The notes: generated from the letters alone by a model not told the origin. 64,000 bases of DNA from Enchytraeus crypticus (GCA_905160935.1 CAJHZI010000698.1:1-64000); one strand, 5' to 3'. Positions 8,880-20,843 are shown, counted from the stretch's first letter. Translations and numbers: made by a program.

Positions 8880-9590
8880 TGGAAATGTGATGTCTAATCA
8901 GTTTAATAATGCGCGATATAAGTTATTTGTGAATAATGTAAGGATACTTATTAATTGCTTGTTACAGTTTTAATCTGTATTTTATCTATATTTTTGTTAA
9001 TAAAAACAAAGACTTTCATTATTGGTTTACCTCTCTTTCCAGTGGTCAGCCTCTTAGTCTTCACTCTCGACAGAATTTCAGAAAATGTATCTTTTGGCGA
9101 ATATTTTGTAGACGCTTCACACTGTCTATTTAAAGCCAAAGAGTCTGGGGCTGTAAACTTGAATCACCGCCTGTCAATAATTAGAAAACATACATCTGTT
9201 CTAGGAACTATAAGTTTAGAAGCGTACCTAAACATCAACCAAACAGTCACGGGACTAATTTAATTAAGAAACATTAACGTAATTTACTAAAATGAGCAAA
9301 GGTCTGCATGTAGACTACGTATTGATCGCCTTCAATTTATTCTCTTTAAAATTTAATCTAAATTATTTTATAGAATGTAAGCCATATTAGATCATCAACT
9401 TCAAATGAAAATCAACCAAGTTAAAAGAACAGAAGAGCTGAGAGAGGTATATGTTTATTATAATAGTTCAACTTCAAAAATACCAAATGAACGGACACAA
9501 AACTAAAAATAGAGAGACAAAAGAAAAATAAGATAAAGATAAAACAAAGAATCAGAGAGTTCGTATAAACATTAACAACAGCCGTCAGGG
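8880..9590. other. No recognisable gene
   Basis: Small overlapping ORFs on both strands at 8951-9263 show no family motif and no splice context. AT-rich unique sequence. Confidence 0.4.
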
Positions 9591-9730
9591 AAGATGATAT
9601 TATACATCTTATCTAGCTGACCACTGTCAAAAGACTGCATTAATTTACAGATACAGAAAAGAAAATCGAACAAGCATCGGAAAGAAACATAATTAAACTC
9701 TATCTAGCTGACTATCAGCAAAATAACGCT
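9590..9730 (-). repeat. CTAGCTGACCA-type repeat fragment
   Basis: Contains ATCTTATCTAGCTGACCAC and CTATCTAGCTGACTATC, the reverse complement of the unit (GTGGTCAGCTAGATA) tandemly repeated at 59090-59235. One family, with family-D repeats near both copies. Confidence 0.5.
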
Positions 9731-10701
9731 GTAAATTCTTATAGGGTGAAAATTAAACTTAGGATTCAAACAAAAAGTACTGGCACGACTAAAATATTTG
9801 GATAAGCCTTAACGAAAAGAGGTTATTATGGATATGAAAATATGGTAGGCCTGTAAAAAGTAAAACAGTGTAAATCATAAATTTTCAACCAAGCATAAAG
9901 TAGATTGAAACAAACATCACATATTTGAAAGCAAATTTATAAATAATCAACTCTAGTCATCATAAATATAGTTTTTTAATAGCAGAAAAACCAATAAAAA
10001 ATTATTCAAAATGCTTGGCGTTGTTATAGGTATCTTATTGCAATGGTTTCTGTCGATTTTATTTGATAGAGCTTCTTGAATTTTTTTCAATATTGTCTAC
10101 ATGTAGAAATCAATTAGAATCAATGCATTGAATAAAAATCAATTCAGGGGCCTAGGCAGGAAAACCTAACGCGTGCGGGGGAATAATTTTCCGAAATTTA
10201 GTTCAAATTTAAAATTAAATTGTCTGATTTATTACGTTAGACTAGCTGAGATTAACGGAAATCATATGACTTAATTGTATTTCGTTGTAATTTTCGTCCC
10301 GTGGATTCGCGTTAATATATTTTCGCTTAAAATGAAAGAATCTGAATTATACTAAATTTCAAGACTAGTTTCGATCCAATAGGCCCTATCCTATAATAAA
10401 CACATCAGCCGTAATTATTTTTTTAACCGTTTATCGGCTCATTTGGATATTGAAATATTGCGGATATTTGCGATGACTTGTGCTGTTCAAGATAACAAAT
10501 ACACTGCACAACTGTTCCAAAACAGTTCTATTTGTCAATATTCAGTTTTTTGTCATTTTGTGCTTGTGGCCATCTTTTCAGTCAATTTTCTCACACTGAA
10601 AGAAACTCTAAATGCTTATATTTATATTTTATTTATAAAAGTTGCCTACTTTATGTTTTTACTTATGCAAAAGAAAAAATTCTGATCAAGTACTTTCTAC
10701 T

Positions 10702-11040
10702 TGTCGCTATCACCATCATCATCATCATCATCATTATCATCAACTTCCCTAAAATCCCAGCTTAACCAGGGTTGGGACACGAATAGCTTTTTTACTAATT
10801 TCTTCTTATTTTTCTAATAATTTTTTCTAGTCCACTCTGTCCCACACCAACCAAAATGTGCCAATACCATGTCATTCGTTTAAATTTTTGTAGCAATTTC
10901 TGGAGCTTAGGCACTCACAAAACGAATGCTCTTTCGTGACGTTGGTTCGGATCTTATTTTGATGTCGCCTTTTACGACAAGTGCAATACACGGTTAGTCT
11001 AATCTTTAAGCAACCCGGACACAACACGAGGAAAGTTGTT
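10702..11040 (-). mobile_element. SINE-B copy (shares the RTE-like (GAT)n tail)
   Basis: Plus-strand order: (CATCAT)n, CCCTAAAATCCCAGCTTAAC, CAGGGTTGGGACACGAATAG, ... GGCACTCAC, ... CGACAAGTGCAATACACGGT, ... CCCGGACACAACACG. The same order is seen at 41158-41409 and 55096-55332, where target-site duplications prove mobility. This copy carries an extra insert near 10790-10880 and is diverged. Confidence 0.7.
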
Positions 11041-11420
11041 TTTACTTGTACATTACATTCATGTACAATATACTACTACTTTTACTTTAAGTTGCATATC
11101 GAGTAGGCCAATAGCATAAAGAATTACTATATCTATGTATTAACAACTATCTATTAATATTTTAATTAATATTCTACTTGTATATTTTTTAGTAGGGCTA
11201 CTTCATAAAAACTGACCATTAGGCAGTTTATTCAATGGTCCATGTTACCAGTCCTGTGAATATCCTTGATTTTACTCTCTGATTTTAGCTGTAATGGGAT
11301 TTGATTTCATAACGTGAGGAACGAATATTTTAAATTTCTCGTAGGTATCTAACGCAAATACACAGGAGTTACCTAGACATTCTTAGTGAATTAGTAACAA
11401 AGTTCTGATTTTGGCATATT

Positions 11421-11562
11421 AAAGCTAAAGCTAAAGCTAAAGCTAAGGTTAACTTCAGTTTTCTCGCTCGAAAGCGATGTCAGTGACGGGAGAGCCCAGG
11501 ATTTGAACCCGCACCATCTGATCCGCGGTCGAGTATCTTACCGACTTCGCCACTGGCTTCAG
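11421..11562 (-). mobile_element. tRNA-derived SINE-A, complete copy
   Basis: On the minus strand: head GCCAGTGGCGAAGTCGGTAA (box A region), GATCAG..GGTGCGGGTTCAAATC (box B GGTTCAAATC), then the conserved tail CACTGACATCGCTTTCGAG, GAAACTGA and (AGCTTT)n. Immediately at its head a second head follows in the opposite orientation (11563-11587). Confidence 0.85.
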
Positions 11563-11587
11563 CCAGTGGCGAAGTCGGTAAGATACC
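11563..11587 (+). repeat. Inverted SINE-A head forming a perfect hairpin with the preceding copy
   Basis: AGCCAGTGGCGAAGTCGGTA on the plus strand directly abuts its reverse complement at 11538-11561, giving about 23-bp arms with almost no loop. Only the head is present. Confidence 0.75.
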
Positions 11588-11706
11588 TTTAACAAAAACC
11601 AATAAACTTAAGGGAACCAGAAATATGTGAGCGAAACTTCTATAGTGTCCATAGCGATTGGCATTTTATGGTCTCGCGTATCTCTTAGTCTCTTCTAGTA
11701 ATGATT
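11585..11706 (+). repeat. Direct repeat E, copy 1 (about 122 bp)
   Basis: Near-identical to 12492-12615: begins ATACCTTTAACAAAAA, contains GTGAGCGAAACTTCTATAGT and ends TTCTAGTAATGATT. Only a few differences over 120 bp imply a recent duplication or two young insertions. Confidence 0.85.
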
Positions 11707-11769
11707 ACGTGTTCTTTTAAAGCACACGAATAGTTTCCATGCAGAAGTTTCTGTTTTTTCTTTTCTTAT

Positions 11770-11965
11770 TGCAGGCAGCCGGCCGGAATTTAAGAAGAAT
11801 CCTCTATCAAATTGGGAAATTTTTTCAATTCAAAGCTATCAATGCTCATTCATCCAAGGCGATCATCCATCCTAGTACCAACCGAGCCAGACGTAACTTA
11901 ATTTCATTCACTTGATGCACAGTAGCTAAACCCAGTGCGCTAAATCCCGCCTAGAAATATTTCTA
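11770..11965 (-). repeat. 5S rRNA-like dispersed element
   Basis: Plus strand contains AAGGCGATCATCCATCCTAG then TACCAACCGAGCC.GACGT and TAGCTAAACCCAG, i.e. the reverse complement of the inner 5S rRNA promoter region (compare CCATCCAAGTACTAACC of 5S). The upstream flank with GCCGGCCGGAATTT recurs at 13075 and 28460, so it is a dispersed element rather than a 5S gene. Too diverged to be a functional 5S rRNA. Confidence 0.6.
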
Positions 11966-12194
11966 TTGAAACTCAAATAAAGTTTCCGATAATGGTAGGC
12001 TATATGTTTAAATATTCTCGGGTCTTTAATATAAGGAGTTTGTTTCAAGTCTATGTTATTGAAATAAACAAATTAATCATTAAGAACCTTTTTCGAAACC
12101 TTAACGCTTTGAGTATGCTTAATTTTTGACTCGTACTTAGATCATCCGACTTTGCTATGCTGTTATGTTTTATTGCTCACACAGTGGTCTACGT

Positions 12195-12330
12195 CAAATA
12201 GGGGACTGACTGATGATGTGGGATGGAGAAGATTTTAGACAGTCTATTCTTTTCCCTACCCTTGTTTAACTGGGATTCAAGGGAAAATGATGATAATGAC
12301 GACGACGATGTATATGATGATGATGATGAT
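12195..12330 (+). mobile_element. SINE-B / RTE-like tail fragment
   Basis: GTGGGATGGAGAAGATTTTA, CAGTCTATTC, CTACCCTTGTTTAACTGGGA, TTCAAGGGAAAATGATGAT and a (GAT/GAC)n tail: the plus-strand tail of the family. Confidence 0.6.
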
Positions 12331-12491
12331 ATTGATATTGGTCTATGTCATGGCCGTAGCGCGTACTTAGTTACGGGAGAAAATGTGCTATAGCCTAACT
12401 GTTTTATTCGAGTAGCAGTAATTTTTCATGCATGTAGTAATTGCAGAGCTCTATACTCTTGTAACAGCTTTAGTGAAGAGATATGGGTCAG

Positions 12492-12615
12492 AATACCTTT
12501 AACAAAAAACCAAATAAACTTAAGGGAATCAGAAATATGTGAGCGAAACTTCTATAGTGTCCATAGCGATTGGCTTTTTATGGTCTCACGTATCTCTTAG
12601 TCTCTTCTAGTAATG
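12492..12615 (+). repeat. Direct repeat E, copy 2
   Basis: Second copy of 11585-11706, 907 bp away in the same orientation. Flanks differ on both sides. Confidence 0.85.
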
Positions 12616-13069
12616 ATTTCATTCCCCCATGGCAGTGGAAGTTTATTGGAAGATGCTACATGATCGGTAATACATGATACATGATGATACATGATTGGTC
12701 TTTGGCCCAAGCAGCCGGCTTCTTGGGGAGCTAGTTAGAAGGGCGCCTAAAGCTTTTGGCTCTTTTACTGCGGAGTTGAGTGATAAAAAATCAGTTAGAA
12801 AATATTACTTATAATTTTAAAGATCGATAAAAAATTATTGTTGAATACTAAGATTGTTTGTTAGATTTTAAAAAAATATTTTTGCAACTAAAACAGTCAA
12901 TATATTGCGCTGACATACTTTACTTCTTTTATATTTTTATTATGTTTTTCAAAGGACTCTGGTTCAGAGATCACAGATGTTTGTCTTTAAGACTCATGTT
13001 TTCTTCGTTCTCGATGTTTTCTTATTCCTATCCATCGTCAGTTCTTAATCGTTGACATTCTAATATCCC

Positions 13070-13195
13070 ATTTCAGCCGGCGCGGATTTAAGAATAGTCT
13101 TCCAAGACCCCGGGATTTGCATTTAAAGCAATCAAAACTCGGTCTCCAAGGTGATCACTAACCGCAACAGACGTTGCTTGACTTCTTTAAAGGAC
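13070..13195 (-). repeat. 5S rRNA-like dispersed element
   Basis: AGCCGGCGCGGATTTAAGAA at the left and GGTGATCAC.TAACCGCAAC then AGACGTTGCTTGACTTC at the right follow the same order as 11770-11965 and 28455-28640. It marks the left edge of duplication unit 1. Confidence 0.55.
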
Positions 13196-13265
13196 TTGCT
13201 GCCAAACTAGACTCGATAAATGCGTCTTATACATGTGTATATTCACATATGCATAATAATACAGT

Positions 13266-13297
<32 letters not shown>

Positions 13298-13749
13298 TAT
13301 TGCAAAAATTGTAAAAATTGAGTCATGTGTTAATTGAAATATATTATATAAAGTGATATAGTTATTATTGTGAATGGTCATTCACCATAGACCTAACGGG
13401 TAGTTAAATCTCTGTTATCATAGTATAAAACTACTTTGTCAACTCATTTTTAACATTTAAAATTACGGCCTATGTTTTCCTTATGCTCCAAACAATAAGC
13501 AAATCATACACGCAAATGCATATGGAAGATAGAAGATAATTAAAAATATAAATTTAATGCTAAACATTTATGTTTAAATGCTAATTTAGACGAGAGAAAT
13601 ATTAACAAGGGACTAAGTCCTAGTGTAAATTATTAGCTACATATGAGCACAAGCAATATTATGCTTAATTATGTTCCAGTTCCTATGCGTGTAACATTTC
13701 ATCTACATGGTTTTCAGATGTAGACAAAATTTAGCAAATATATTCTGCT

Positions 13750-15082
13750 TTAGTCCAGAAGAGGTCCGAAAATTAGAAATTCAGGTCGATATTGATCAAC
13801 ACTAGGGTCGAAATAATCGACAACAGCTTTAACGAACTCGTCGTATTCAACCACTCCTTTGTTGTGTTTATCAAGAGCTTTGAAAGCAGCGTCAGCAGTT
13901 TCGTCATTCAGAAGCAAGAGTTGATGCAGGAGTCTAAATTCATCAGGATTGATCTTCCCATCAGCGTTCAGATCAATCAGGTCAAAGAGCATATCCGCAT
14001 AATTCGTTGCACATGATATGAGTTTTTCTTTACCCTGAATTGCGACACATTTAGCAACAACCTCAGGAGTCAATTCTGTGGTTGTCGAAGCTTGCTCCAG
14101 AAAAGTGCTGAATAGCTACGAAATAAGAAACAGTCAATGTACGTTGCTTTATGTACAGTATAAATTCTCCTCCTAGGTATACCGTGCATTTGACATGTAA
14201 ATTATCTTATTTTGCAGATTAATTTCCAATATTTAACCAGTAAAAATCTCATGCAATTATTTGCCTAGTGAAACGATAAAAAAATAAAAAAGTGAATCCG
14301 AAATTTACAAAAGTGAAATTGTGCACTGATAATTTTCTTATTAAATTTTGTTATAAATTCTGTGTAATGTCCACAGAGTCCTATGCAAAACATGTACTAT
14401 GTAAAAGTATGATGTTAGCCCTTGTTGTGTCCGTGTTACTGAACAATAAACAAACCTTACACTGCACGTATCTTAAGATACGACTGAACATGAGTGGGGA
14501 AGATAACGGAAATCTACCGCAGAAGCCCTTTATTCCTAATCTATAAGCTACATTGAGGATTGGATAATATTTTGTGGAAGCAAAAGCAAAAGAACAAGGC
14601 AATTGTTTCTCAAAAGCCAAAGAAAAAGCTAAACCAAATTATTTTTTGAATGTAAATCAAACGATCTTGCAGTTGAAGACGACTGATTTAAGGGATATGC
14701 ATTCGTATTGGCACTATTTAAACCGATAATTTATATCAAATTTATGCAGTTTGCATTTGTGTTGAACACAGTGACATTTTGATCTAAGCTCCAGATGATA
14801 TCTGCTATAGGCAACTAAAGTAAGTATTAGAATGACAAAATACACAGTTATATAGATTAAAATTTAATATCGTAGGCCTCCACTTGGTTATACCTGAAGC
14901 ACTTTTCGTAGCACTTGCTTTTCTCTGATGGTATCAGCTTTAGCCAATATCTTGTACCTCTGAGCAAACAGTACGAAGTCTTCTTTGGTCCAAACTCCAC
15001 TTTTATCCTGATCCAAGCAATTAAAGTATGTTTTCATCCTGCGTACTGCATTCGGAGCCACAGTCACTTCTGGAGTAGACAT
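13750..15082 (-). CDS. SCP-like EF-hand protein, gene 1 (subfamily A)
   Basis: Two coding exons: 15082-14894 (63 codons; full exon from 15121) and 14115-13750 (121 codons plus stop), spliced in phase 0 (CAG|GTAT donor, CGTAG| acceptor); 184 residues. This is the layout and length of sarcoplasmic calcium-binding proteins, cytosolic Ca2+ buffers of invertebrate muscle and nerve; it ends LIFGPLLD, like the FWGPL ending of annelid SCP. EF1 DQDKSGVWTKED (24-35) has the SCP-typical Asp at position 12; EF2 is degenerate; EF3 [12 protein letters not shown] (111-122) is canonical; EF4 [12 protein letters not shown] (145-156) has His at position 3 and Lys at 5 and probably does not bind. The second coding exon begins LFS where all others have IWD. 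Start chosen because the 63-residue exon begins alike in all seven paralogs. Confidence 0.9.
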
Positions 15083-15300
15083 CTTGACTAATCGATGGTG
15101 AGTATATTGATCTTTGATGTCCTGTTAAATATTTCAACAAAATCAGTGTGTTTGTGTCAAATGTGACGTGATATGTTGTTTATAAAATTCAATTCGAAAT
15201 CACAAACATAAAAAGAAATGAAAAATAAAACAAATAACGGTGAGAAATCTACCTTTAGTTCACGTAAAGCGAAATAATTCATGAACGCTACAATTTGTAC

Positions 15301-15437
15301 CTGATCAGTCTCCTCAATGTCCAATGTTTGAGTCTTCACCGTTCCGTTGAATTCTAGAAAGTTGTCACTTTGAAGAATATTTTGCTAAAGATCTCGTCGT
15401 ATTTAAATAGAGAGATCACGGGGAAGCGACCTTGAAC
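15301..15437 (-). promoter_or_regulatory. Promoter and non-coding exon 1 of SCP gene 1
   Basis: Minus strand: GTTCAAGGTC (15428-15437), TATTTAAAT (15400-15408), then an untranslated exon ending CTGATCAG|GTAC at 15301. The intron runs 15300-15122, ending AACAG|GACATC before exon 2. The same order, with TCTAGAATTC and GAAGACT words in the exon, is seen at all seven genes. The transcription start, about 25-30 bp below the TATA box, is inferred. Confidence 0.75.
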
Positions 15438-15689
15438 ATCAGGCCATAGCAATTTGATAGTGCGCTGTTGTGCGATTTAAATGAGCTTTGTAGGAGCGTT
15501 CCAGGAGCGTAAATAAATGGGGTACAGGGGGAAAGTTGCCCCTACATCCCCTACATGAAAGGGCTGCCACCCAACTGCCCCAGTCCAAATAAATGTGTGT
15601 CTACACATTTAATTGAGTATCTACATTTGCCTGATCCACTAAAATTTAAGCTGCCACCATATCACTGTAAGCTGCCGACCAACGAATAC

Positions 15690-15795
15690 TAAAGTTTCTA
15701 ATAAAGTTTCTAATAACGTTTCTAACAACGTTTCTAATAACGTTTAGTAACTAATAACGTTTCTAATAACGTTTAATTAGTAATAACGTTTCCAG
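15690..15795. repeat. TAATAACGTTTC short tandem repeat
   Basis: Eight to nine irregular copies of AATAACGTTTCT with one-base variants upstream of gene 1. Confidence 0.8.
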
Positions 15796-15819
15796 ATACA
15801 CCATTGGGCTCATCGGATT

Positions 15820-15900
15820 GATTTGGTACCACAGTGCTCAATGTTGTCACTGACGACAGGAGCACTCTAATTCTGTTGTTGTTGAACTTACCTACATCTA
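15820..15900 (+). repeat. LINE tail fragment (GTGCTCAATGTTGTC family)
   Basis: CCACAGTGCTCAATGTTGTC, ACTGACGACAGGAGCACTCT, AATTCTGTTGTTG. Also at 26090-26135 behind a CR1/L2-like ORF end, and inverted at 26365-26415. Confidence 0.55.
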
Positions 15901-16959
15901 TGTACAAAATGTTAAGTCAAAACTAGAATTCAGCAATAAGTTTCAATGTAATTTTCAATATTGAGGGAGATATTTTTGCATGGCCTTGACGGTTTCTATG
16001 AACTATTCAATTAATTAAGTCAATTCATTATTTTTCTTAGAACCAGAGCTGTAGAAGTATATTTCAAAGTAATCTGCTTTCGAATATATTTCATCTGACA
16101 TGGTTGACATCTGTCTACTAAGCTTTGGATACTGCATTGTCTCCGTGATGTTTTGGTTTCTATTTTGCTATTTTGATATTATATTTGCTATGTTTGTCAA
16201 TCGATATCAGGCCTATTCTATTTGTCGAGAATAACAATAATATGAAAGTCCATTATATCGAATGCATAGCATTGGATAAACAATTATTTATATTTCTTAT
16301 TATTTATATTATTTATTCGTCAACATTGGACCGGAAGTAGAGAACAGAAAACAAATCAAACAGCATGAACGCATAAAAGTAAATTCCAAGTAGAAATCAT
16401 AGCATGCCTAAATCGAAATAGACCACCACCAATCAGACAGTTAAAAAATTAATTTCAATTACTGAATTACTGAATTAATTAATTAAATAATTAATTAGTT
16501 ACAATTAATTAAAAGTACAGCTAATCGGATCAGAATGCTCGCTTCAGCTACAAGAAGTGAATCAATAAAAGTCAGTAACTAAAAAAACATGTTTCCATCT
16601 ACCGTATAATGCTTTTACAGATTTCAATTTACACGCTTGATAATTAATTACCTAAACTTGAGAAAGACTTGTACACAAAATGCATTGTTTGACAATGATC
16701 GATATAGTTATCAATTGCAACGTGTCCAGATGAAAAAGTAACCTGTACAAGACATGAAAAGGTTATAAAAGTTAGCGATTATATATCCTATTTTATTTGA
16801 TGTGTCTTAAAGCAACATTTCTACTCTACATTTAACCGGCTAAATGCTAGGAACAAATGGTTAGGCATCTTCTGCAGGCCTGAGATCGTCGGTGAAATTA
16901 ATAACAAGTCATCTGCATGCATTATAAAACCAAAGAAAAGATACCCTTATTTTCATCCA

Positions 16960-17415
16960 GCAATAGTATTTTTTGTATCAAGCACTAATATACAAGCCAA
17001 CTTCAGAAACGGCAAGCAGTTTGTGAGCGTCTTGGCTCCAGAAATTGCTACAACATTTTCTATAAAAACGGAAATATAAGGTATTCACTGATAATTTGGT
17101 ATGGAGCAGAGAGGAGTCGAGCACTAGGATCCATACCAACGTCAGAAAGGTCAAGCAAAAGATTGGTGAGCTCCTAGGCTCTAGAAATTGCTACACAAAT
17201 TTCAACGAATGGAAAAGTCTCAAATAGGGGTTTGGCTGGTGGTGTGGTGTAGGACAGAGAGGATTTGAGACAGTCTATTCGTATTCCGAACCTAGTTAAC
17301 TGGGATTCAAGGGAGGATGATTATGATGTTGAACAGAGAGGAGTCGAGAAGGACTATTCGTAGACTGACTCTATAGTTAAACTGAGATTGAGAGGAAGAA
17401 GATGATTATTATCTG
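16960..17415 (+). mobile_element. Nested SINE-B copies with (GAT)n-type tails
   Basis: Two or three partial copies in plus orientation: ACTTCAGAAACGGCAAGC and AACGTCAGAAAGGTCAAGC heads, GCTC(C/T)AGAAATTGCTACA bodies, then CAGTCTATTCGTATTCCGAA and AACTGGGATTCAAGGGAGGA tails. They lie in the block upstream of gene 1. Confidence 0.65.
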
Positions 17416-17784
17416 CTAATCTCTCCAATGCACGAGTCGACAAAAACGTTAAACTTTAAAATACGTCTTAGCATCTGCTTCACAGTTCGAGGATAAAATC
17501 TAATAGTTTATTTCAATATAATTTAGGAAACATGATTATAATTTATAGACCTCGAGCTGTTATACAGAACGTGTCGCTATTGTGCAGTGTAGGAGCTTCT
17601 GTAGTATATTATTGAGTGTATAAACCACTGTATTGTGTGGAAACAATTGTTTCATTTTTTATTCTAACTGGCTGTACAGAACAAATTTAATTTTGTGCAC
17701 CGGCAGATTTTTTGTAATATAAAGGGCATTAGCATTTCGCGTATTAATGTAGTGAAGCGATTGAAAAATATGTTCATAGATTAT

Positions 17785-17970
17785 CAGGATCAGAGATTAG
17801 CAGGATCAGAGATTAGCAGGATCAGAGATTAGCAGGATCAGAGATTAGCAGGATCAGAGATTAGCAGGATCAGGGATTAGCAGCATCACAGATTAGCAGG
17901 ATCACAGAATATTAGCAGGATCATAGAATAACAGGATTAGAGATTAGCAGGATTATACATTAGCTGGATC
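17785..17970 (+). repeat. 16-bp satellite array, unit GATTAGCAGGATCAGA (upstream of gene 1)
   Basis: About 11 units, the first six nearly perfect. Equivalent arrays sit upstream of genes 2 and 3, so the array predates the block duplication. Confidence 0.9.
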
Positions 17971-18009
17971 AAAGGGTGGGGATGAAAGTCCCTGTGTGTC
18001 ATTATATTT

Positions 18010-18085
18010 ATTGACGTCACTGACATCATCACTGGATGAGGAAACAGACGTTAAACCTTTATTATTTTATTATTATACTAGGTCT
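18010..18085 (+). mobile_element. CR1/L2-like LINE tail fragment
   Basis: GACGTCACTGACATCATCAC, TGGATGAGGAAACAGACGTT, AAACC(TTTATTAT)n: same tail as the LINE ending at 23885. Confidence 0.65.
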
Positions 18086-18779
18086 CCGAAAATTCGCTGA
18101 ATATAGAAATACTTGATGTCTAGAAATCTCCCGTAAAGGAACAAAAATCAGATTTTAAGTAAATCTAAAATAAATTCATTAATAAATTAAAAAATTCTTT
18201 ATACAATAAAAATATATAAATAAATTTGTTTTCCCAAATCAATGATTATGATTTGGGAATTCTTTTCTTGATGTTAATTATGAAAATCCTTTCTCTTATT
18301 ACATCTCCGGCTTAATTTAGGTTGAAGAAATGGATATTAAACCTTCATTGGATTGTCATGTATTACATTTCTATTATCTTTCTTCTTATTGAAGTAATTG
18401 AACCTACTCTATAGGCTTTGCTAATTATACTTCGCAGTTTAATAAATCGTAGGCCTATAAGTCATTTGATTTTTGCCATCGACGAATTTATTTCACATAA
18501 TAATCCTCTGTAACTGCGTGATCGACCACAGAATGAGATCTTTTATCTGCGTATAGTTGCGTTACAGCAAATGGTAATATGTTGCTCAGAGGTCTTTCTA
18601 AACTCTATTAGCTTTTCTGTAATGTTTTCTGCTTAGTAGGACCTACGTGTGATATAAAACTTTGCTCTAAAGGCCTCTGTATGTTTACTAGGCCGCCAAA
18701 AACTCGCTGAAATGTTCTGGAAACATAATTTAACAATTTGGTACATCAAGTCATGCAGCTGATGTTCTTTATAAACTTC

Positions 18780-18910
18780 ATATAAGACAAAAATCCAAGG
18801 TGATCCATGTACTAACCCAGCACAACGTAGTTTAGTGATCATTAGTCGTAGTTCATTTGGCGCGCAGCTAAGTCCAGTGCGCTAAATGCTGCAAAAATAT
18901 ATTAGTATCG
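18780..18910 (-). repeat. 5S rRNA-like dispersed element
   Basis: AAGGTGATCCATGTACTAAC, CCAGCACAACGTAGTTTAGT, ATTTGGCGCGCAGCTAAGTC. Near-match to 28520-28615. Preceded by a segment (GGCCGCCAAAAACTCGCTGA) that recurs at 27640. Confidence 0.55.
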
Positions 18911-19229
18911 AATATCCATTAAAGTTTTCGATTTTTTTTTATTTTTAAAATTTTCAGGGCTCTATGAATTTATATAGATTGTTTAAATTGTATATGACTG
19001 AAATAAGCGTATGTCTGACACCTGGACGCTTCACAGAAGCTTCAGATGATGCAGAAATGCCGTGGTTTGGTATTAATTAAGTTTTAATTAACTGATGCGT
19101 AGCATTCGAATTAAAATCGATCTTTTTAATTATGCAAATAATCAAAAAATTAAGATTCTGGTCGCTAAATTGATTCTGAAGGATTGCAAACATATGCAAA
19201 CAGGCAAGACAGCTCAATTGTTTGCTGCT

Positions 19230-19263
19230 AATTGTTGACTAGTTCTTTGACTAGTCAACAATT
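19230..19263. repeat. Perfect 14-bp hairpin
   Basis: AATTGTTGACTAGT, loop TCTTTG, ACTAGTCAACAATT. No T-tract or gene next to it. Confidence 0.85.
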
Positions 19264-19352
19264 TTGTAAAAGCTCAATATAATTTTCTCTAATTTTATTT
19301 ATTTATTTCTTTATTGCACGCTTTTCAAGTACATGTCTCAATAGCGTCATTG

Positions 19353-19607
19353 AATGTCTCAATAGCGCAATAGTTAGAGATTTAGATAAGGTCATGAAGT
19401 TTCAAATGACAGATCCTGAGGTGAATTGAATAATCGTGGGTTCGATTCCCGGCCGCCCTGATCGGAGAGTAAAATCTCGGGCATTAGCTGGACTGACTAT
19501 ACGGAAAATGGACAAAATTTCCTAACGGATTGAACATATGATATTAAAAGTGATAGATATCAACGTGGTTGATCATCTCACTATAATGTGTGTTACTACT
19601 ATTACAT
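19353..19607 (+). mobile_element. tRNA-derived SINE-C, copy 1
   Basis: Head ATGTCTCAATAGCGCAATAG (box A region) and GTGGGTTCGATTCCCGGCC (box B), body AGAGTAAAATCTCGGGCATT, AAAAGTGATAGATATCAACG, tail CACTATAATGTGTGTTACTA. Aligns end to end with 45258-45530. Confidence 0.8.
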
Positions 19608-20207
19608 GTGCGTGATGTTTCATGTTCATTTCGTTTCGAGCACTTTATCTCTTTGTTCTATTTCGCTGAACACGATGCCGCTTTGTGCTTTATATTGTGT
19701 ACTTATTGTACTTATGGTACCATATTTTTGGTGAAATAAAGATGTATATAATATATTCAACGCAAGTTTATTATAACTGCACATGAATTTATCAACTTCC
19801 TAATAACACATACATTACATACATACGTTATGCAGAATACACAAAAGGGCAAAATCTAAAGTCACTTATGCAATGACATATACTACCAAATAGAGTTATT
19901 TGTACGTATAATAGTATGCTCTTAATGACAGAATAATATCATTTTAAGTGATAATATACGTAAATTTCGTTTGCTCAAAACAATAAGCAAGCATACACTC
20001 ATATACAGGTACATAACATCAATGTTAAATGTTTAAATGAAATGTTAAATTAGAAGAGAAATGTTAATTACAGATAAAGTCTTCGTGCTATCAATCACAC
20101 CATAGCAGCATAATCAGTATCATTAACTATTGGTGCAGCACATCTGAGTGCAACATTTGATCTACACTGTTTTTGATGTAGACGAAATCCTGCAAAACCA
20201 CTCTTCT

Positions 20208-20843
20208 CTAGTCTAAAATAGGTCCGAAGATAAGAAACTCTGGTCGAAACTCATCCAGGTTAGGGTCGAGATAATCGACAACAGCTTTAACGAACTCGTC
20301 GTATTCAACCACTCCTTTGTTGTGTTTATCAAGAGCTTTGAAAGCAGCGTCAGCCGTGTCGTCGTTTAGATACAAGAGTTGATGCAGGAGTCTAAATTCA
20401 TCAGGATTGATCTTCCCATCAGCGTTCAGATCAATCAGGTCAAAGAGCATATCCGCATAATTCGTTGCACCTGATATGAGTTTTTCTTTACCCTGGATAG
20501 CGACACATTTAGCAACTACCTCAGGGGTCAACTCAGTGGTTTTCGAAGCTTCCTCTAGGAAAGTGTCCCATATCTACGAAATAAATGCAGTTAAAGAGCA
20601 TTGGTTCGGTGAAAATTCTCTGCAAACGGATTTTGATGTAAGAAATGAAATTTGATCGATTTTTGCAGTTACCTATCAGTATAAATCTGATATAATAATT
20701 TAGTTAGTATCAAATTATAAAATGTTTAGAAAAGAAAATGAAATTTACAAAGTCTAAATTGTGAAGCAGTTACCTTCTTAATTGTTACATACTACACGGT
20801 TAATGTCCATAGAGGCCTATGTATATAATGTATTTGTCCCATA

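Noticed and set aside
8951..9263. Overlapping ORFs of 62 and 102 codons on opposite strands
   Set aside because: No family pattern, no splice sites and no neighbours supporting a gene.
17785..17970. CRISPR-like array
   Set aside because: Units are contiguous 16-bp repeats without spacers in a eukaryotic genome; a minisatellite.
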